Source: Ocypus olens
Lineage: Eukaryota; Arthropoda; Insecta; Coleoptera; Staphylinidae
Assembly (NCBI GenBank): GCA_910593695.2
Contig: OU343065.1
Location: 30,786,762-30,850,761, forward strand
Direction: 5' to 3'
DNA length: 64,000 nt
The position numbers and the translations under genes are program-made. Below are positions 22,018 to 33,200 of the stretch, in pieces. Each line of letters starts with the position of its first letter. The first letter of the stretch is position 1. The notes under the pieces are model-generated. The model was not told the DNA's origin. It was given only the letters and a program-made list of their open reading frames with translations, and did no database searches.

Positions 22018-23070
22018 TTTCCGTTTTTAGAAACAAATTTTTTGTACAAAACACAAGCAGCGATTACATAAAAAAAAAAGAAAAAAACAAGTCCTAGCTT
22101 CCCTAAGTTCTAGGCCTAATCACGTCGACTACGATTAGAACACATTTTAAATTTGTATATGTAGTGGTAAATGAAATCAGTATTTATTTTTTATATAAGA
22201 TCTTACCAAAGCTTTCTTTTCTAATATTTAACCAAAGTTAACGACGCAATAATCAAATACATCAAAATTAAACCAAATTCTCGAATATAGGCATTTATTT
22301 TTATATTTTTTACTAATGTTATTTATATCTTTTTATTTTATTTAGAAATTTATTGTATTGATTTCCAGCTCTCTCTCTCTTTCCCTCCCGCACCCCCTCT
22401 ATGTGTATTCGCAGCGTAATTTGCTTCTCCTTTGCTTTTTAGGGTTTTAGGGATAACTGACAGATCATCACATAGTGCATTTATAGGGCAGAGTAACGCG
22501 TGCTTGATGGAACACATGTAGTTAGAGTATTATCGGGATCGTTGTGTGATTTAGAGTATCATCGTTGCAGGCCAGCATGACTGAATGCGTTTAAGTGCGA
22601 TTCATTTAACATATCACATTTTTCTTTCTACACCCCCTTCTCTGCCTTTACATTTATATACGGTTAAACTTGGTTATAACGAATTAATAAAAAAATCCGT
22701 ACTCGATGTAATCAAGTTTTCGACTGAGACACCTTTATAGGTTTAATATTTATTATTAGAATTAAGTGAATCGTGTATAATTTTTATTTCACTTAGATGC
22801 AGATATTTTTCTATCGTATTATGTTATTTTTTTTTTTTTTTCCATTTTATTTTGTAAATAAAGAGATTTTTGTCGACCCGTTTTTTGTTTGTGCTCGCTT
22901 CGTCGAAGAGTGTGGCCCATCGTCCGTCGTCGTCCTCGAACGTCTGTAGCGTGTAGGGTTTGTGGTGGCTTTTGCCGGACACGAAGGAGGTAGTCTTTAC
23001 ATTGCACGAGTATTTCGGCTAGATATTTAGATATTGTGATATACTCAATTTTGTAATTAAGCGTAATAAA
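22018..23070 (+). other. DCLK 3'UTR with candidate polyadenylation signals
   Basis: No coding potential. AATAAA hexamers on the plus strand lie at 22686-22691, 22857-22862 and 23065-23070. The 22857 site is followed by GT-rich sequence (GTTTGTGCTCGC) and is the best guess for the end of the transcript. Confidence 0.45.
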
Positions 23071-23099
23071 ATGTTATATAGTGAAGGGTGTTTTTTTGA

Positions 23100-23372
23100 T
23101 GTTTCGAAAGTTATTTCTGACGTGCGGTGTGATGTTTACGGGTTTTTAAACCGGGTGATGTTTTGTTAGCATTCGGGTATATACATTTTTTAATAACTAA
23201 CTTTATTTAGAGGCCGCGGTGGTCTAGTGAGTACAGCTCCTGCTCGCGGGCCTCGTGGTCGTGGGTTCGAATCCCATCCGGGCGGTCACTTTTTCAGAAT
23301 GAAGAAGTGGCCGCTCGGGTCCATGGATGTTCAGTGTATGCCCCCCACTCATTATATATAATAAATAATGAT

Positions 23373-23406
<34 letters not shown>

Positions 23407-23560
23407 TGAGAAATCAATACAAAATAGTTAAATGGTACCTCTGGCAGACTGGACCAGCTTCCTAAGCCAAAAAAAAAAACTTTATTTAGAACTGTTATTT
23501 CTGGTGATGTTTACAGTTTTTAAACCGGGTGACATTTGCTACCATTCGGATATATAAAAT
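23100..23560. repeat. Direct repeat flanking the SINE
   Basis: The segment GATGTTTACGGGTTTTTAAA..CCGGGTGATG..GCATTCGGGTATATA (about 23128-23182) recurs as GATGTTTACAGTTTTTAAA..CCGGGTGACA..CCATTCGGATATATA (about 23505-23556). A roughly 375-bp tandem duplication or two copies of one element; the SINE lies between the two. Confidence 0.7.
23212..23477 (+). mobile_element. tRNA-derived SINE with 13-bp target-site duplication
   Basis: The head has an A-box-like TGGTCTAGTGAG and a canonical B-box GGTTCGAATCC, spaced as in a tRNA. The 5' GGCCGCG can pair with GGGCGGTC, so a tRNA-like outline survives. A non-tRNA body, an AT dinucleotide run and a terminal poly(A) follow. The 13-bp sequence AACTTTATTTAGA occurs at both ends (23199-23211 and 23478-23490), the signature of LINE-mediated insertion. 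Two further copies lie on the minus strand at 31862-32005 and 49370-49478. Confidence 0.9.
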
Positions 23561-23709
23561 GTTGTATGCACCAGGGGAGATATCCATGCTCTTTAACCTC
23601 GATTTGTAACCCCGTCAAACATTCCATTGTCTCCCTTAATGCATAAATATACTTTTTTTTGTCTTCTTTCTTTGCGACATTAAAACCGGTGACGGCGTGT
23701 TTGACTTGA

Positions 23710-23990
23710 AATGTCGGTTTCGGCCGAAACAGATTGCTTCATTTGTGACAAAAGTTTAAGTGATGGTGAAGTGGTGTTAGTGAGGGAGAGAGGAGTCATT
23801 TCACTTGGAAATCCTAGTGTGAAACGAGGAATCACCGTACTCGACGCACGTTGCTTGCTAGAAGAACTACACGAGTGATAAACTCATCTTGGCAGTGGCA
23901 GCGACAGTGCAAACTTGTTCCCTCGGATCGAGTGGCCCCAAATTTGAAATCAAAACAAAGCGTTTTCTTTGTGGCGAAGAAATAACATAG
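23710..23990 (+). pseudogene. Decayed small zinc-finger-like ORF, probably transposon-derived
   Basis: An ATG at 23710 opens a 56-codon frame beginning MSVSAETDCFICDKSL, with a CxxC motif, ending TGA TAA. Further downstream, KFEIKTKRFLCGEE looks like a second finger-like block after frame breaks. Cys-rich N-terminal domains of this form (CxxC ... FxxKxxCxxCG) occur in many insect transposon-encoded proteins. I cannot name the family with confidence. Decayed, not a functional gene. Confidence 0.45.
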
Positions 23991-24593
23991 CAAAGCTGCT
24001 ACGAGTTACGCAGAATAGTTAATTGAATATTTACAAACAATCTGAATTATATTTAGAAAAACTCTAGCGCTTGTATTTAAGATGTTTGTCTCGCACTTCG
24101 ATAACATGTAGAATAGAGTGGTTCTTATTTTAGAAGTATGTGAAAATCAACGGGACAACGGAAACTTGTTCGTATAGACAAAAAACTAAAAACTGTAAAT
24201 TTTGAGCCATATCGAACATCGCATAACCGAGCCCTAGCCTCTAAAATTTGAAAAAGTCGGTTTATTTCCTTTATTTTCATTTTGGTTCACCCTAATATTA
24301 AACGATTCACCTTAATGGCCAAATTATATACTATGTCAATAGAGGACATTAATGTGAATCCAAAACGTGTTTATTTGTTGAAATTGAACTAAAAAAGTTA
24401 TGAATGTTTATTCATTGAAATTGGAATTAGATTATACGTGAACCTGGCACTACACGTCAATTGGTAACCCCATCTCGTATTTATCTTTTGACATTTGGTA
24501 ATATTAGTTTGATGCAGAGGTTTTAGTTAGTAACACCTCTGGTTTGACGGTTTCGGTGATATTTTGTAACGAAATTATAAAGTAGCTTTCAAA

Positions 24594-24660
24594 ATGAGTG
24601 AAAGAACCCTATCTGCAGGTGAACTTTATTTGATCAAAATAAAAAAATTATTATTTCCGG
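24594..24660 (+). pseudogene. Possible start of the decayed ORF in the TIR element
   Basis: ATG AGT GAA AGA begins MSERTLSAGELYLIKIKKL. It then runs into degenerate AAAATCG-type repeat. It may be the original transposase start, later interrupted. Confidence 0.3.
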
Positions 24661-26460
24661 CCAGAAGCTTGGAAATAATAGCCAAAAAAATTCACGCAAT
24701 AAAATCAATAATTCAAGTTAAAAAATCTAAAAAAATATGACGAAAAATCATAAATTTAGACCAAAAATCGAAAATTCGAGACTAAAAATCAACGATCAAC
24801 GAAATTTCGGCCAAAATAACGAAAAATTTAGACCGCAAAGTCGAAAATGCAAGTGAAAAATTTAGATATAGGCCAAAAAATGAAAAATCAAACATTTTGA
24901 CCCAAAATCGTAAACTCGGGCCTAAAATAAAATAAATGTAGACCAAAAAAATTTCTACCAAAATAAAGGAAATGCAGGACAGAAGATCATGAATTTAGAC
25001 TACAAAATCGAAAATACAGGTCAAAAATCTAAAATATATACTTTAAAAAAATCCAGAATCGGGACCAAGAAATCAAAAATTTCGACCAAAAATCGAAAAC
25101 TGGTATAAAAATAAAAAATGCAGACACAATAACCAATTATTCAGGTTAAAATATCAAAATATATGGCCTAAAATAAGAAATTCGAGTTTAAAAATAAAAA
25201 ATACGGACAAAAAAATCGAAAATTTAGGCCAAAATAAAGAATATTTGGGCCGAATGATCACAAAAGACCAAAAAAAATAGCCAAAAATCGTAAAAACAAG
25301 CCAAAGAACTTAAATATGAGCAAAAATATCGATCTAGAAATAAAAAATGCTGACCAAAAAAATTGAAAATTCAAGTAAAAGAAAAACAATTGTTTTTATA
25401 TCTTTTTGAGAGCATTAAAATTAATACAATTTAAAAAAAAAATGTATCACACAATTTGATTAACCCATGTGTCCAGCTTTCTCCAAAATCTTAATGTAGA
25501 ATGAATTTTGAGTTATTTAGGAAAGTTTCAAATCGATTTTTATATTTATATCAAGCCTCCAAAATTATAACAATTTTTACGATTTTTCGAAGTGATTGCA
25601 TGAAATTATGACAAAATCTGGTGATGGTGTGTAAGTAGTTTTCCACATAATAATAATCTCAAATGATTTTTCAGTAATTTTGGCGACAATTATTTTTTAT
25701 TTATTTTTGAGATGATTATAATTTTTCATAATTTCGCGGACTGTTCAAATAAAAGTATCATAAAATTTGGTTTCGATATGTATTCAGATTTTCCCAAAAT
25801 CATAATTTCCAATGAATTTTGAGTTATTTTGGAAGGTTTCAAATCTTTGGCAGTTGTTTTTATATTTATTTCAAGCCACCAAAATTATAACAATTTTGTT
25901 CCGATTATTCGCACTGATTACAAAAAATTATCACAAAATCTGGTGAGGTGTTGAAGTATTTTTTTACGTAATAAGTATTTTAGAAAATTTTGAGTCCGCA
26001 ACAATTGTTTTTGTACTTTTGTGAGAGCATTAATTATTACAATTTTCATAATTTCACGCATTGTTCAAATACGTCACAATAAAGAATATTTAGGCCAAAA
26101 CAATTGGTAAAATATGCCAAAGATCTTAAATATGTGCCAAAAAATTAAGAATAAAAAATGCAGGCCATAAAATTGAAAATTCAAATAGAAGAAAAATTTG
26201 TAGCCTCAAAATTAAATGTTTAGCCTAAAATAGGTTTCAAAGCCGAAACTCGAAAATAATTGCCAAATAAAATATGCATGCATTGAGAACAGGTGACAAA
26301 ATCTAAAATAAAGGACAAAAAGTCAAAAATTTATACCAAAAAACTCGAAAATACCGCCAAATAAAATTAAAATGCGCGCAAAATAATCAATAATTCAGTT
26401 GAAGAAATCCAAAATATAGGGCCTGAAAATCAAAAAAGTGTTGTTAAGGTATAAAAAATG
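24660..26460. repeat. Degenerate AT-rich repeat (CCAAAAATCGAAAA type)
   Basis: Words such as CCAAAAATCGAAAAT, AATAAAAAATGCAGACC and GCCAAAATAAAGAATATTT recur irregularly. The same words on the opposite strand make up 51100-53100, so the two regions belong to one repeat family in opposite orientation. Confidence 0.7.
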
Positions 26461-26517
26461 GCAAAATTTTAATAAGCACTCTGAAAAACTACAGCACATG
26501 ATTTGTTAAAAAAAATA

Positions 26518-27126
26518 TATTTGTGCGATGTTGATCCTGAAAATGCATTGCAAATAATGATGATTGAAGTAGACAAACAATTTCTATTAATGCAGAGAGA
26601 GCGGAAGACCAGGATCAATGATTGGAATTGAAAGTTTCGCAGTGCAAGTGAAAAAGTGACGTTTGAAGCGCTTAGAAGAATCTGATCAAGAAATGGCAGC
26701 GAAAATGGTAATAACAGCCCAACTGATTTGAATAATAATACTGTCTCGGATCTGGATTAGGAAATGGAACCATAACCACAAGCACAACGAGGAAAAACTG
26801 CATTTATCAGTGAAGGGATCTCATCTGATTCAGACAAGTGACAGAATGCCATTCATTTTCTGAAAGGATTAGGTCATAATGTAAACGATTTAATTATTAT
26901 TAAATATTATTCATCAGTGCGGGCTATGTAATTTGAACCCATCATTTGGTCCCAATGTTGGAACTGTGTTGCCGGCCGTGAGATTGTTAGCAAAATTTTT
27001 GTTGTGAATGACGTTTCAGAACGAAAAGTCAAATTAATTGAAAAATTTATTACTCTATTAACCGATGACAAGGAACAAAAGCAGTTTTTATTATTAAACT
27101 TTGGGGAGTATCACCAGAAATTTTAA
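26518..27126 (+). pseudogene. Decayed transposase-like ORF inside the TIR element
   Basis: One frame from 26518 reads LCDVDPENALQIMMIEVDKQ and continues past stops at intervals, mostly TGA/TAG/TAA where CGA, CAG or CAA would be expected. That is a C-to-T decay pattern. A later open stretch (about 26955-27126) ends in ITLLTDDKEQKQFLLLNFGEY before TAA. It lies wholly between the TIRs. I do not recognise the transposase family. Confidence 0.5.
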
Positions 27127-27510
27127 TAAAAATACATTACTTTGTAATATCTAAAAAAAAGTACGGAACATTGAAATATACAAGTTTGATTTAATTAAAA
27201 CATTCACAACTAAGTAAATTTTAGTCTGATTTTAATAAATAAATTCGTTTTGGATTCGTATTAACATCCTCTGTTGACACAATAGATAATTTGACCATTA
27301 GTGTGAACCGTTTAATATTAGGAGGGATCAAAATGAGAAAAGGGGAATAAACCGATTTTTTCAAACTTTAGAGGCCCAGGGCTCGGTTGAGCGATGGTCG
27401 ATATAGCTCAAAATTCACAGTTATTAGTTATTTAAGTTTCCGGGTTGTCCCGTTGATTTTCACGTACTTCTAAACTCCCCCATATATGCTATAACCACTC
27501 TAATGTAGAA

Positions 27511-28680
27511 TTATACCAAGCACTCGAGATCAAAATTCAATTGGCTTCGTACGTCTCGAGTGCCCTTTACGTTTTGAGTATGAGTATAGGAAAGGGTGTT
27601 GTAAATAAAAGTGATAACGAATATAAACCGTAATAATTTATGGCAGTATAATAATATACATTTTGGTATAAAAGTTATGCAAGTTGCATATATAAATACA
27701 TTCAAAATAAAAGTGTAGAAACTTTGTTTTAATCATTTTTTTTATATAATAAGTATATAAATAACATATTTACATGTAATATGGTTATGTGACCAGAAAT
27801 ACTCTTAAAACACAGACAAACCGAGGGGGGCGCCGTGCACGGCGCCCCCCTCAAAATAATATACTTCTATATATTTATAAAAAACAACTCGTCTAATTTT
27901 ACACAGCGTATGAACAGTTAGAAGCACTTTTTTATTTATAGTCCCGTTAAAATTTATCGAAGCGATTCGAAACCACCCATGCGAATTGGCTGCGTCTCCT
28001 TTTAAAAAATAAATAATTATTTACATTCAGATTTACATACTCTACAATTTACAATTAATTCAACATGATTATGTTCCTTCTATGGTGGGGGGTTAATTAG
28101 GTTAATCCTATTTACACGCGTTCCCTTTTGATTATACTTACTAGTGTAATTCCCGATTTCGCCTTTCGAAATCGCGAAAACACTCCCAAAGTTGCCGTGC
28201 GGTATAAACAAAGATCATTCCATGAAGTTTTTAAATTAATAAAAATTATGAATGCACGAAGGTGGTGTACGGGCACTTGTCGGTCAGCTGGGTTAGGTTT
28301 TTTTTTTGTTAGTTACGTTGGGTCGTTGCTAAAGTCATTTTTATTTATTAAAGTAATGAACTGACGAAGTGTTTCTCTACCTTTTCAACTCCGTACTGAA
28401 CATGTCATAAAACTAAAATTAACACTTCCCTTTTTCTCATAAAATGTGTTGAGCAGATCGTACTGTTCGTGCATCGTGCAGTCGATTTGCTCGATCAGTT
28501 TTCAGAACAAAATATTTCTTCTTATTAACATCTCTGAGCAGATTTAAATTGCTGGCTTTTATATGGTGCGTTATCAGTGCCCGGAGATTGGCATTTTCAT
28601 TTATGAAACCGCCACTGCTTCTTGTGAACTGTTAAAATTTTTGTTGCTTCATCCGTGATTATAAAAAAAATTAAGCAATA
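27511..28680. other. Intergenic, AT-rich
   Basis: Between convergent DCLK and NAV. Apart from the 27823 palindrome and a CACTCGAGA/CTCGAGTGC inverted word at 27520-27570, I see nothing coding. A fragment at 28450-28505 has GAGCAGATCG/TTGCTCGATC words like the TCGA-rich arrays. Confidence 0.5.
27823..27852. repeat. Perfect 30-bp GC palindrome
   Basis: The half-site GAGGGGGGCGCCGTG is followed without spacer by its exact reverse complement, embedded in AT-rich sequence. Perfect GC palindromes of this length are very unlikely by chance; function unknown. Confidence 0.95.
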
Positions 28681-28970
28681 TATGATATACACTGTGTACA
28701 TAAAGTAAGGAATAAATTCAATTAAATTTCTTTCAGAAAAATGCTCGGATACGTGTATTATTATTTTTTAACGCGCATTTTTTGAGGTAAAATTCAAATG
28801 TACAGGGTGTTCCAAAATCGAGATACGACCCCTAAGTTAAAATTTTCAAATGTGGATCCCCATTTTTTGTTGCATTTATGGATTCTACGTAAAATTCTGA
28901 GTATTTTTCATGTAGCATACCCTATGTCGATATTCAGCTGTTTTCGAAGAAATGTCGCTTAGAAAAGTAC

Positions 28971-29331
28971 TACCAAAGAGGATTATATAAAGAGTGGCAA
29001 TGTAATGGACTGATTTTGGATCCAGTTTTAGAACCGAGTCTCTAGTTTCCGGATTTGGTACTAACTAAGAACAGAGAGGGAAGGATTGATAGTAATTCCA
29101 TGTCTGTCGCTCCGACTGTTATTGGTGGACTAATTTTATATTTGTCTTACGTCCACGGGAGGGGATGATTTCACTGCCAATCATCAGCGGGGTGTTATCT
29201 CTCCCATTATTTTGCCAATCACGGATTGAGCGACGGAGAAGAATGATTGAAACAGATATATCATCGGATCGAAAACTCGGTTCCATATTCAGTCCATTAC
29301 ATTGCCACTCTTTATATAATCCTCTTTGGTA
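28971..29331. mobile_element. Nested inverted-repeat element 1
   Basis: The 43-bp ends starting TACCAAAGAGGATTATATAA are perfect inverted copies (28971-29013 and 29289-29331). The interior is about 275 bp, non-coding. Inserted in the centre of the outer palindrome. Confidence 0.88.
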
Positions 29332-29335
29332 CTAC

Positions 29336-29490
29336 TACTATTTTATTTCTGGTAAAAGATAACACGGTTTGACCGAAATATTGGAATTAATAAGCAAAAA
29401 TCATTATTTACTTAATTAAATGATTTTTCCTTATTAATTCCAATGTTTCGATGAAACCATGTTATCTTTTACCAGAAATAAAATAGTAGT
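29336..29490. mobile_element. Nested inverted-repeat element 2 (near-perfect palindrome)
   Basis: ACTATTTTATTTCTGGTAAA at the left and its inverse at the right bound a palindrome with arms of about 70 bp and almost no loop (the centre is near TTAATTAA). It lies directly beside nested element 1. Confidence 0.88.
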
Positions 29491-29745
29491 AGTACTTTTT
29501 TAAACGCTATTTCTTCCAAAACAGCTAAATATCGACATGGGGTACGCTACATGAAAAATACTCAGAATTTTATGTAGAATCCATAAATGCAACAAAAAAT
29601 GGGGGTTCCCATTTGAAAATTTTAACTTAAGGGCCGTACCTCAATTTTGGGACACCCTGTACATTTGAATTTTATCTCAAAAAATGCACGTTCAAAAATA
29701 ATAATACACATGTCCGAGCATTTTTCTGAAAGAATTTTAATCGAA

Positions 29746-29751
29746 TTTATT
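29746..29751 (-). promoter_or_regulatory. First canonical AATAAA after the NAV stop, inside the outer palindromic element
   Basis: On the minus strand AATAAA is read at 29751-29746, 120 nt after the NAV stop, followed by T/GT-rich sequence (TGTGTATTATTATTTTTG). No AATAAA or ATTAAA occurs between the stop and the element edge at 29772. Inferred polyadenylation signal. Confidence 0.45.
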
Positions 29752-29870
29752 CCTTACTTTATGTACACAGTGTATATTGATATCTTCCTTATCTCCGCTT
29801 TCAAAAGCAGACTCTAGCATCAACCCAACACGTGCGTGCCTCGCTTGTTAGAAAGTAAAACGAACGCCAT

Positions 29871-30262
29871 CTACGATACGCTCTCCGTTCCCAAGTTGCT
29901 ATTGTGTGTTAGATTCGAGTCGAGGCTGTTGCAGTCGGAGTCGTTCGAGTGCGGGCTCGAGTAGTTGGCGGCCTCCTGCAGCCGCATCAGCATGTTCAGC
30001 AGGGGGTCGCCCTCGGACTCGGCCTGGGCGGCGGGGCCCGTCTCCAGCCCGACGTCCTTCGCCGGAATGGTGGTGAGGCCCTGCGGCGGGGCCCCGGGCC
30101 ACGGGTACGTGTCCAGGACGAATTGGCTCGGATCCGTCCAGGCCGCCCTCCTGCCGTACAGCTGGAGGCCCTCGCGGGCCGCTTCGCGCAGGTACGGCGC
30201 CAGGGAGTAGTTCCACACGTCCGCGAACCACGCCCTCGCCGCGTCTAGCTCTAAGGGGCAGC
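29871..30262 (-). CDS. sick: NAV last exon and stop
   Basis: (S)CPLELDAARAWFADVWNYSL, GLQLYGRRAAW, DPLLNMLMRLQEAANYSSP, ending GTESVS and TAG (29873-29871). GC-rich; long frames on the other strand are shadows. Confidence 0.96.
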
Positions 30263-33200
30263 CTGAAACAAAAATTGATTCGTGTATTATCATAAGATAG
30301 AGTAAACCTTGGTGTCGTTGGGTATAGTTGGCCACCGGCGATACAGCTACGAGATTGACCGCAAGATCTTTTAGAAAACATGTTTTTTTCTAGCATTTGC
30401 GATCGATCAGTGACGGCTTGCGGTACGGCAGAGGTAGAGTCGGTTGCAGAGATCTGTACCACCGCTTCTGCTACCTCCGCCGTACCATGAGTCACTCCGC
30501 GAGCCGTCACTGCCTAAAATATGCACTTTGTAAACTACACGTGATTTTGCATCTTTTTTGTTAGACACTACTTTTCCTATCTTCAAAAGTAATGTTTAAG
30601 AAGCAAACAAGCTTCTTCGTTTATATTAGAACTAGACAGAAACGATGGCCCAAGGGCCAAGACTATGTGTGTATATGTCAATATTTATATACAATTGCTC
30701 GTTTAATTACAAACATGTCGTGACTGAATGGCATATGCCTAAGTCAAAAAAAAAAAAATACAGAAACGAGAGATTCGATACTAATACCCCTGCGGGTGGG
30801 GGTTAGAATACACCCGCTGCCTGCTCAGCAGGTCGTAAGAGGCGACCAATGAGTACCCCGACTCTATCGAGGTCCCCCAGTTGCTTGTTAATAGTACCGG
30901 ATAAACGGTACTCATTTCTCCACCGCAAAATAACTGTGGCTCGTGGAACTTCGGAGAGGAGGCTACGGTAGAAAATTTTACCAAAACGTCAGCGGAATAT
31001 TGGCTTCCTTTATAAGAGTGAGAAGTGCAGCGGCATCTCTGTCTTAGCTTCCTCCTCGAAGACCCACAAGCCACCGCTGGTGCCCCCCACGTTGAATATG
31101 CTCAGTTAAAGTAATTCACGAGACAATCCTCGTCGCGCTACCCATCCCAACCCCTTACCAATGACGTTCAGAAATGTGGGAGTTCATTCTGCCAGAGCTG
31201 GCCTCGCCAATCCCTTGCCAATGACCTTCAGAAATGGAGTTCATTCTGCCGCACCCTATTGATACTTATTGATCTGTGATAAATGTAAAAAGGATAACAA
31301 AAAGCAAGATAGTACTCACTCAAGAATAATCGAGGTCCTATGGCAACATCTCCAGAACTGTGCGTCTCCAAGAACGCGTTCAGATGCTGCCAAACCCTCG
31401 GCAGCCATCCCAATATCGCTGCCAGCTCGGGTTGGGGACCTTGATCCAGCTCCAGAGAGGCTAACCGCCTTCTTAGTACCCTGCCCAGTAATCCTCTAGC
31501 CGGTTCCATGTGCGGAGCTACCAACACCCATCGGAATCCGTGTTGTAGCTGTAAGCTCGTCGCAGAACACGCGGATTGTGCCATTGTTCCTAAAGAAAAA
31601 AAATCACAGATTTTGCACGTTTTCTTCTTATATTATGTAAGGGTAAGATTCTCTAACTAGTTCCGTTCATTTTTGGAATTTTTAAGAAAAAATTCGTGTT
31701 AGGTACACTTGAACATTTTAATATAAATAATAGCGTTTTTTTTAAGGAAGGATGTTTGATGGAATTGCGGGTTAAGGAGAGTGAATGACTATAAAGAAAT
31801 TGGCGTAAGCGATTTGCTGTTCGGCCACTAACGTATATAAGTTTTTGAAGATTTCATTTTAATAATGAATGGGGCATACCCGGAACATCCATGGCCCCGC
31901 ACGGCCCCTTCTTCGTTCTGAAAAAGTGACCGCACGGATGGGATTCGAACCCACGACCCCGAGGCCCAGAAGCAGGAACGCTACTCACTAGGCCACCGCG
32001 TCCCCCAGCTTGTATTTGATTATCTATCTTACGAGAATAGTTTGATTGTCTTTCGATCTTACGGAAATATGTTTTGTTGGCAATATTATACCGGACCAAG
32101 AGCAAAAAACGACGCATATCGTGTGCCATATTATGCGACTCCAGGCGAATGTACTAAGTGAGTCCAAGTATGATACCGCGCAGATGTCGCGCCGGGATTA
32201 ACGTGTTAAAACTTACCTAATAAACATGGTAGATTCCGTGGTAGGGATCCCAAGGCGTCGGCAAGCGGGCCGGCTTTGTGAAGATTGTCCAAAACGACAA
32301 CGCATGGTAAGACACTGTTATCACCGGCCGCTGCCTGTTCGCTCAAATGCGCCAAATACTGTCGCAGTTCCTTCCCTGATTTATTGTCAACACTGTAAAA
32401 TAAAGGGAAGAAACGTATTAGCTATCTTCATTCATTTTGGGCCTTCCTTACTAAAGTTTTAGCAACACCAAATAAATGATTAAATTGAAGAGGTTAAAGT
32501 CCATTAGAATTGTACATATGACAAAGATAGAATATTTCAAGATGGATTGTTTTAAAGTATCTGGTGCCCTTTCTTATTCCACTTTTTTTTAACTTTTCCT
32601 TTGCTAACGCCCTAATACTATTCGTACATTCCAATCCCCCTCAATGATCCAATTTTCTGCATATTCTTTCTTGTACTGATTCAACTGGGTCTATTCACCC
32701 CCCCCCCCCTCCCAAACTCTTTGGTCGGGGCTCATCTGGTGTTCTGCTTCTCTGCGTGGGATGGTCTCTATTATCAGGACACCATTCTCTAGGAACATGC
32801 AAGATTAGAGTCGGTCGAGGTCTCATCAAGGCCGCTTTATAAAACTCCCCGTACAAGCAGATGCGGTAATTTATTTGATTGAAATATTCAGGCGGTTATA
32901 ATTATTGAATTTGATTGAGTGACACCTGTACATACGGGAAGCGAGCTACTTGAAGACGTAAGTTATAAATGTAATTAGAAGAGGATTGTAATAAATTTAA
33001 AAAACGGTAACTTACTTAAAAGTCGCCACTGCTTCGGAGGGATCCCTTCCCAAACTTTGGGCGTGAAATTCAGCCAGCCGAGTTGCCAGGTGGGTTTTTC
33101 CGGTACCGGGCGCTCCGCACAAGACGAGTCTCCTATGCTCCGACAGCAACGAGACCAATCTCTGGGCAACGCCTTTCGGGATCAGCGCTTCAAAGGCAAG

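Larger units (their letters stand above)
24114..27502. mobile_element. 3.39-kb DNA transposon relic, about 250-bp TIRs, 8-bp TSD
   Basis: The left 24114-24370 and the reverse complement of 27245-27502 align over about 250 bp. Examples are TAGAGTGGTT at the tip, GTGAAAATCAACGGGACAAC, ATCGGTTTATTCC versus GTCGGTTTATTTCC, and CTAATATTAAACGRTTCAC. ATGTAGAA flanks it perfectly on both sides (24106-24113 and 27503-27510). An 8-bp duplication fits hAT or P-type elements, and long TIRs also occur in MULEs; the tip TAGAGTGG does not settle the superfamily. The interior carries a decayed plus-strand reading frame (26518-27126) and a stretch of degenerate AT-rich repeat (24640-26460). Confidence 0.88.
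28690..29772. mobile_element. 1,083-bp palindromic element (outer), about 280-bp arms, TA target site
   Basis: The left arm from CACTGTGTACATAAAGTAAG and the right arm ending CTTACTTTATGTACACAGTG match along about 280 bp (for example TACAGGGTGTTCC / GGGACACCCTGTA and TTTTTTGTTGCATTTATGG / CCATAAATGCAACAAAAAA). TA flanks both ends (28688-28689 and 29773-29774), as in Tc1/mariner-derived MITEs. Its centre is occupied by two further inverted-repeat elements. It ends 98 bp from the NAV stop codon. Confidence 0.9.

Noticed and set aside
23212..23290. Functional tRNA gene
   Set aside because: A and B boxes are present but stems are imperfect, the anticodon arm is not convincing, and the copy continues into a SINE body with poly(A) and TSD; two other copies behave the same way.
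29899..30510. 203-residue Arg/Ala-rich frame and plus-strand frames opposite the last NAV exon
   Set aside because: Shadows of the GC-rich NAV exon in other frames; the NAV frame alone shows family conservation and correct splice phases.
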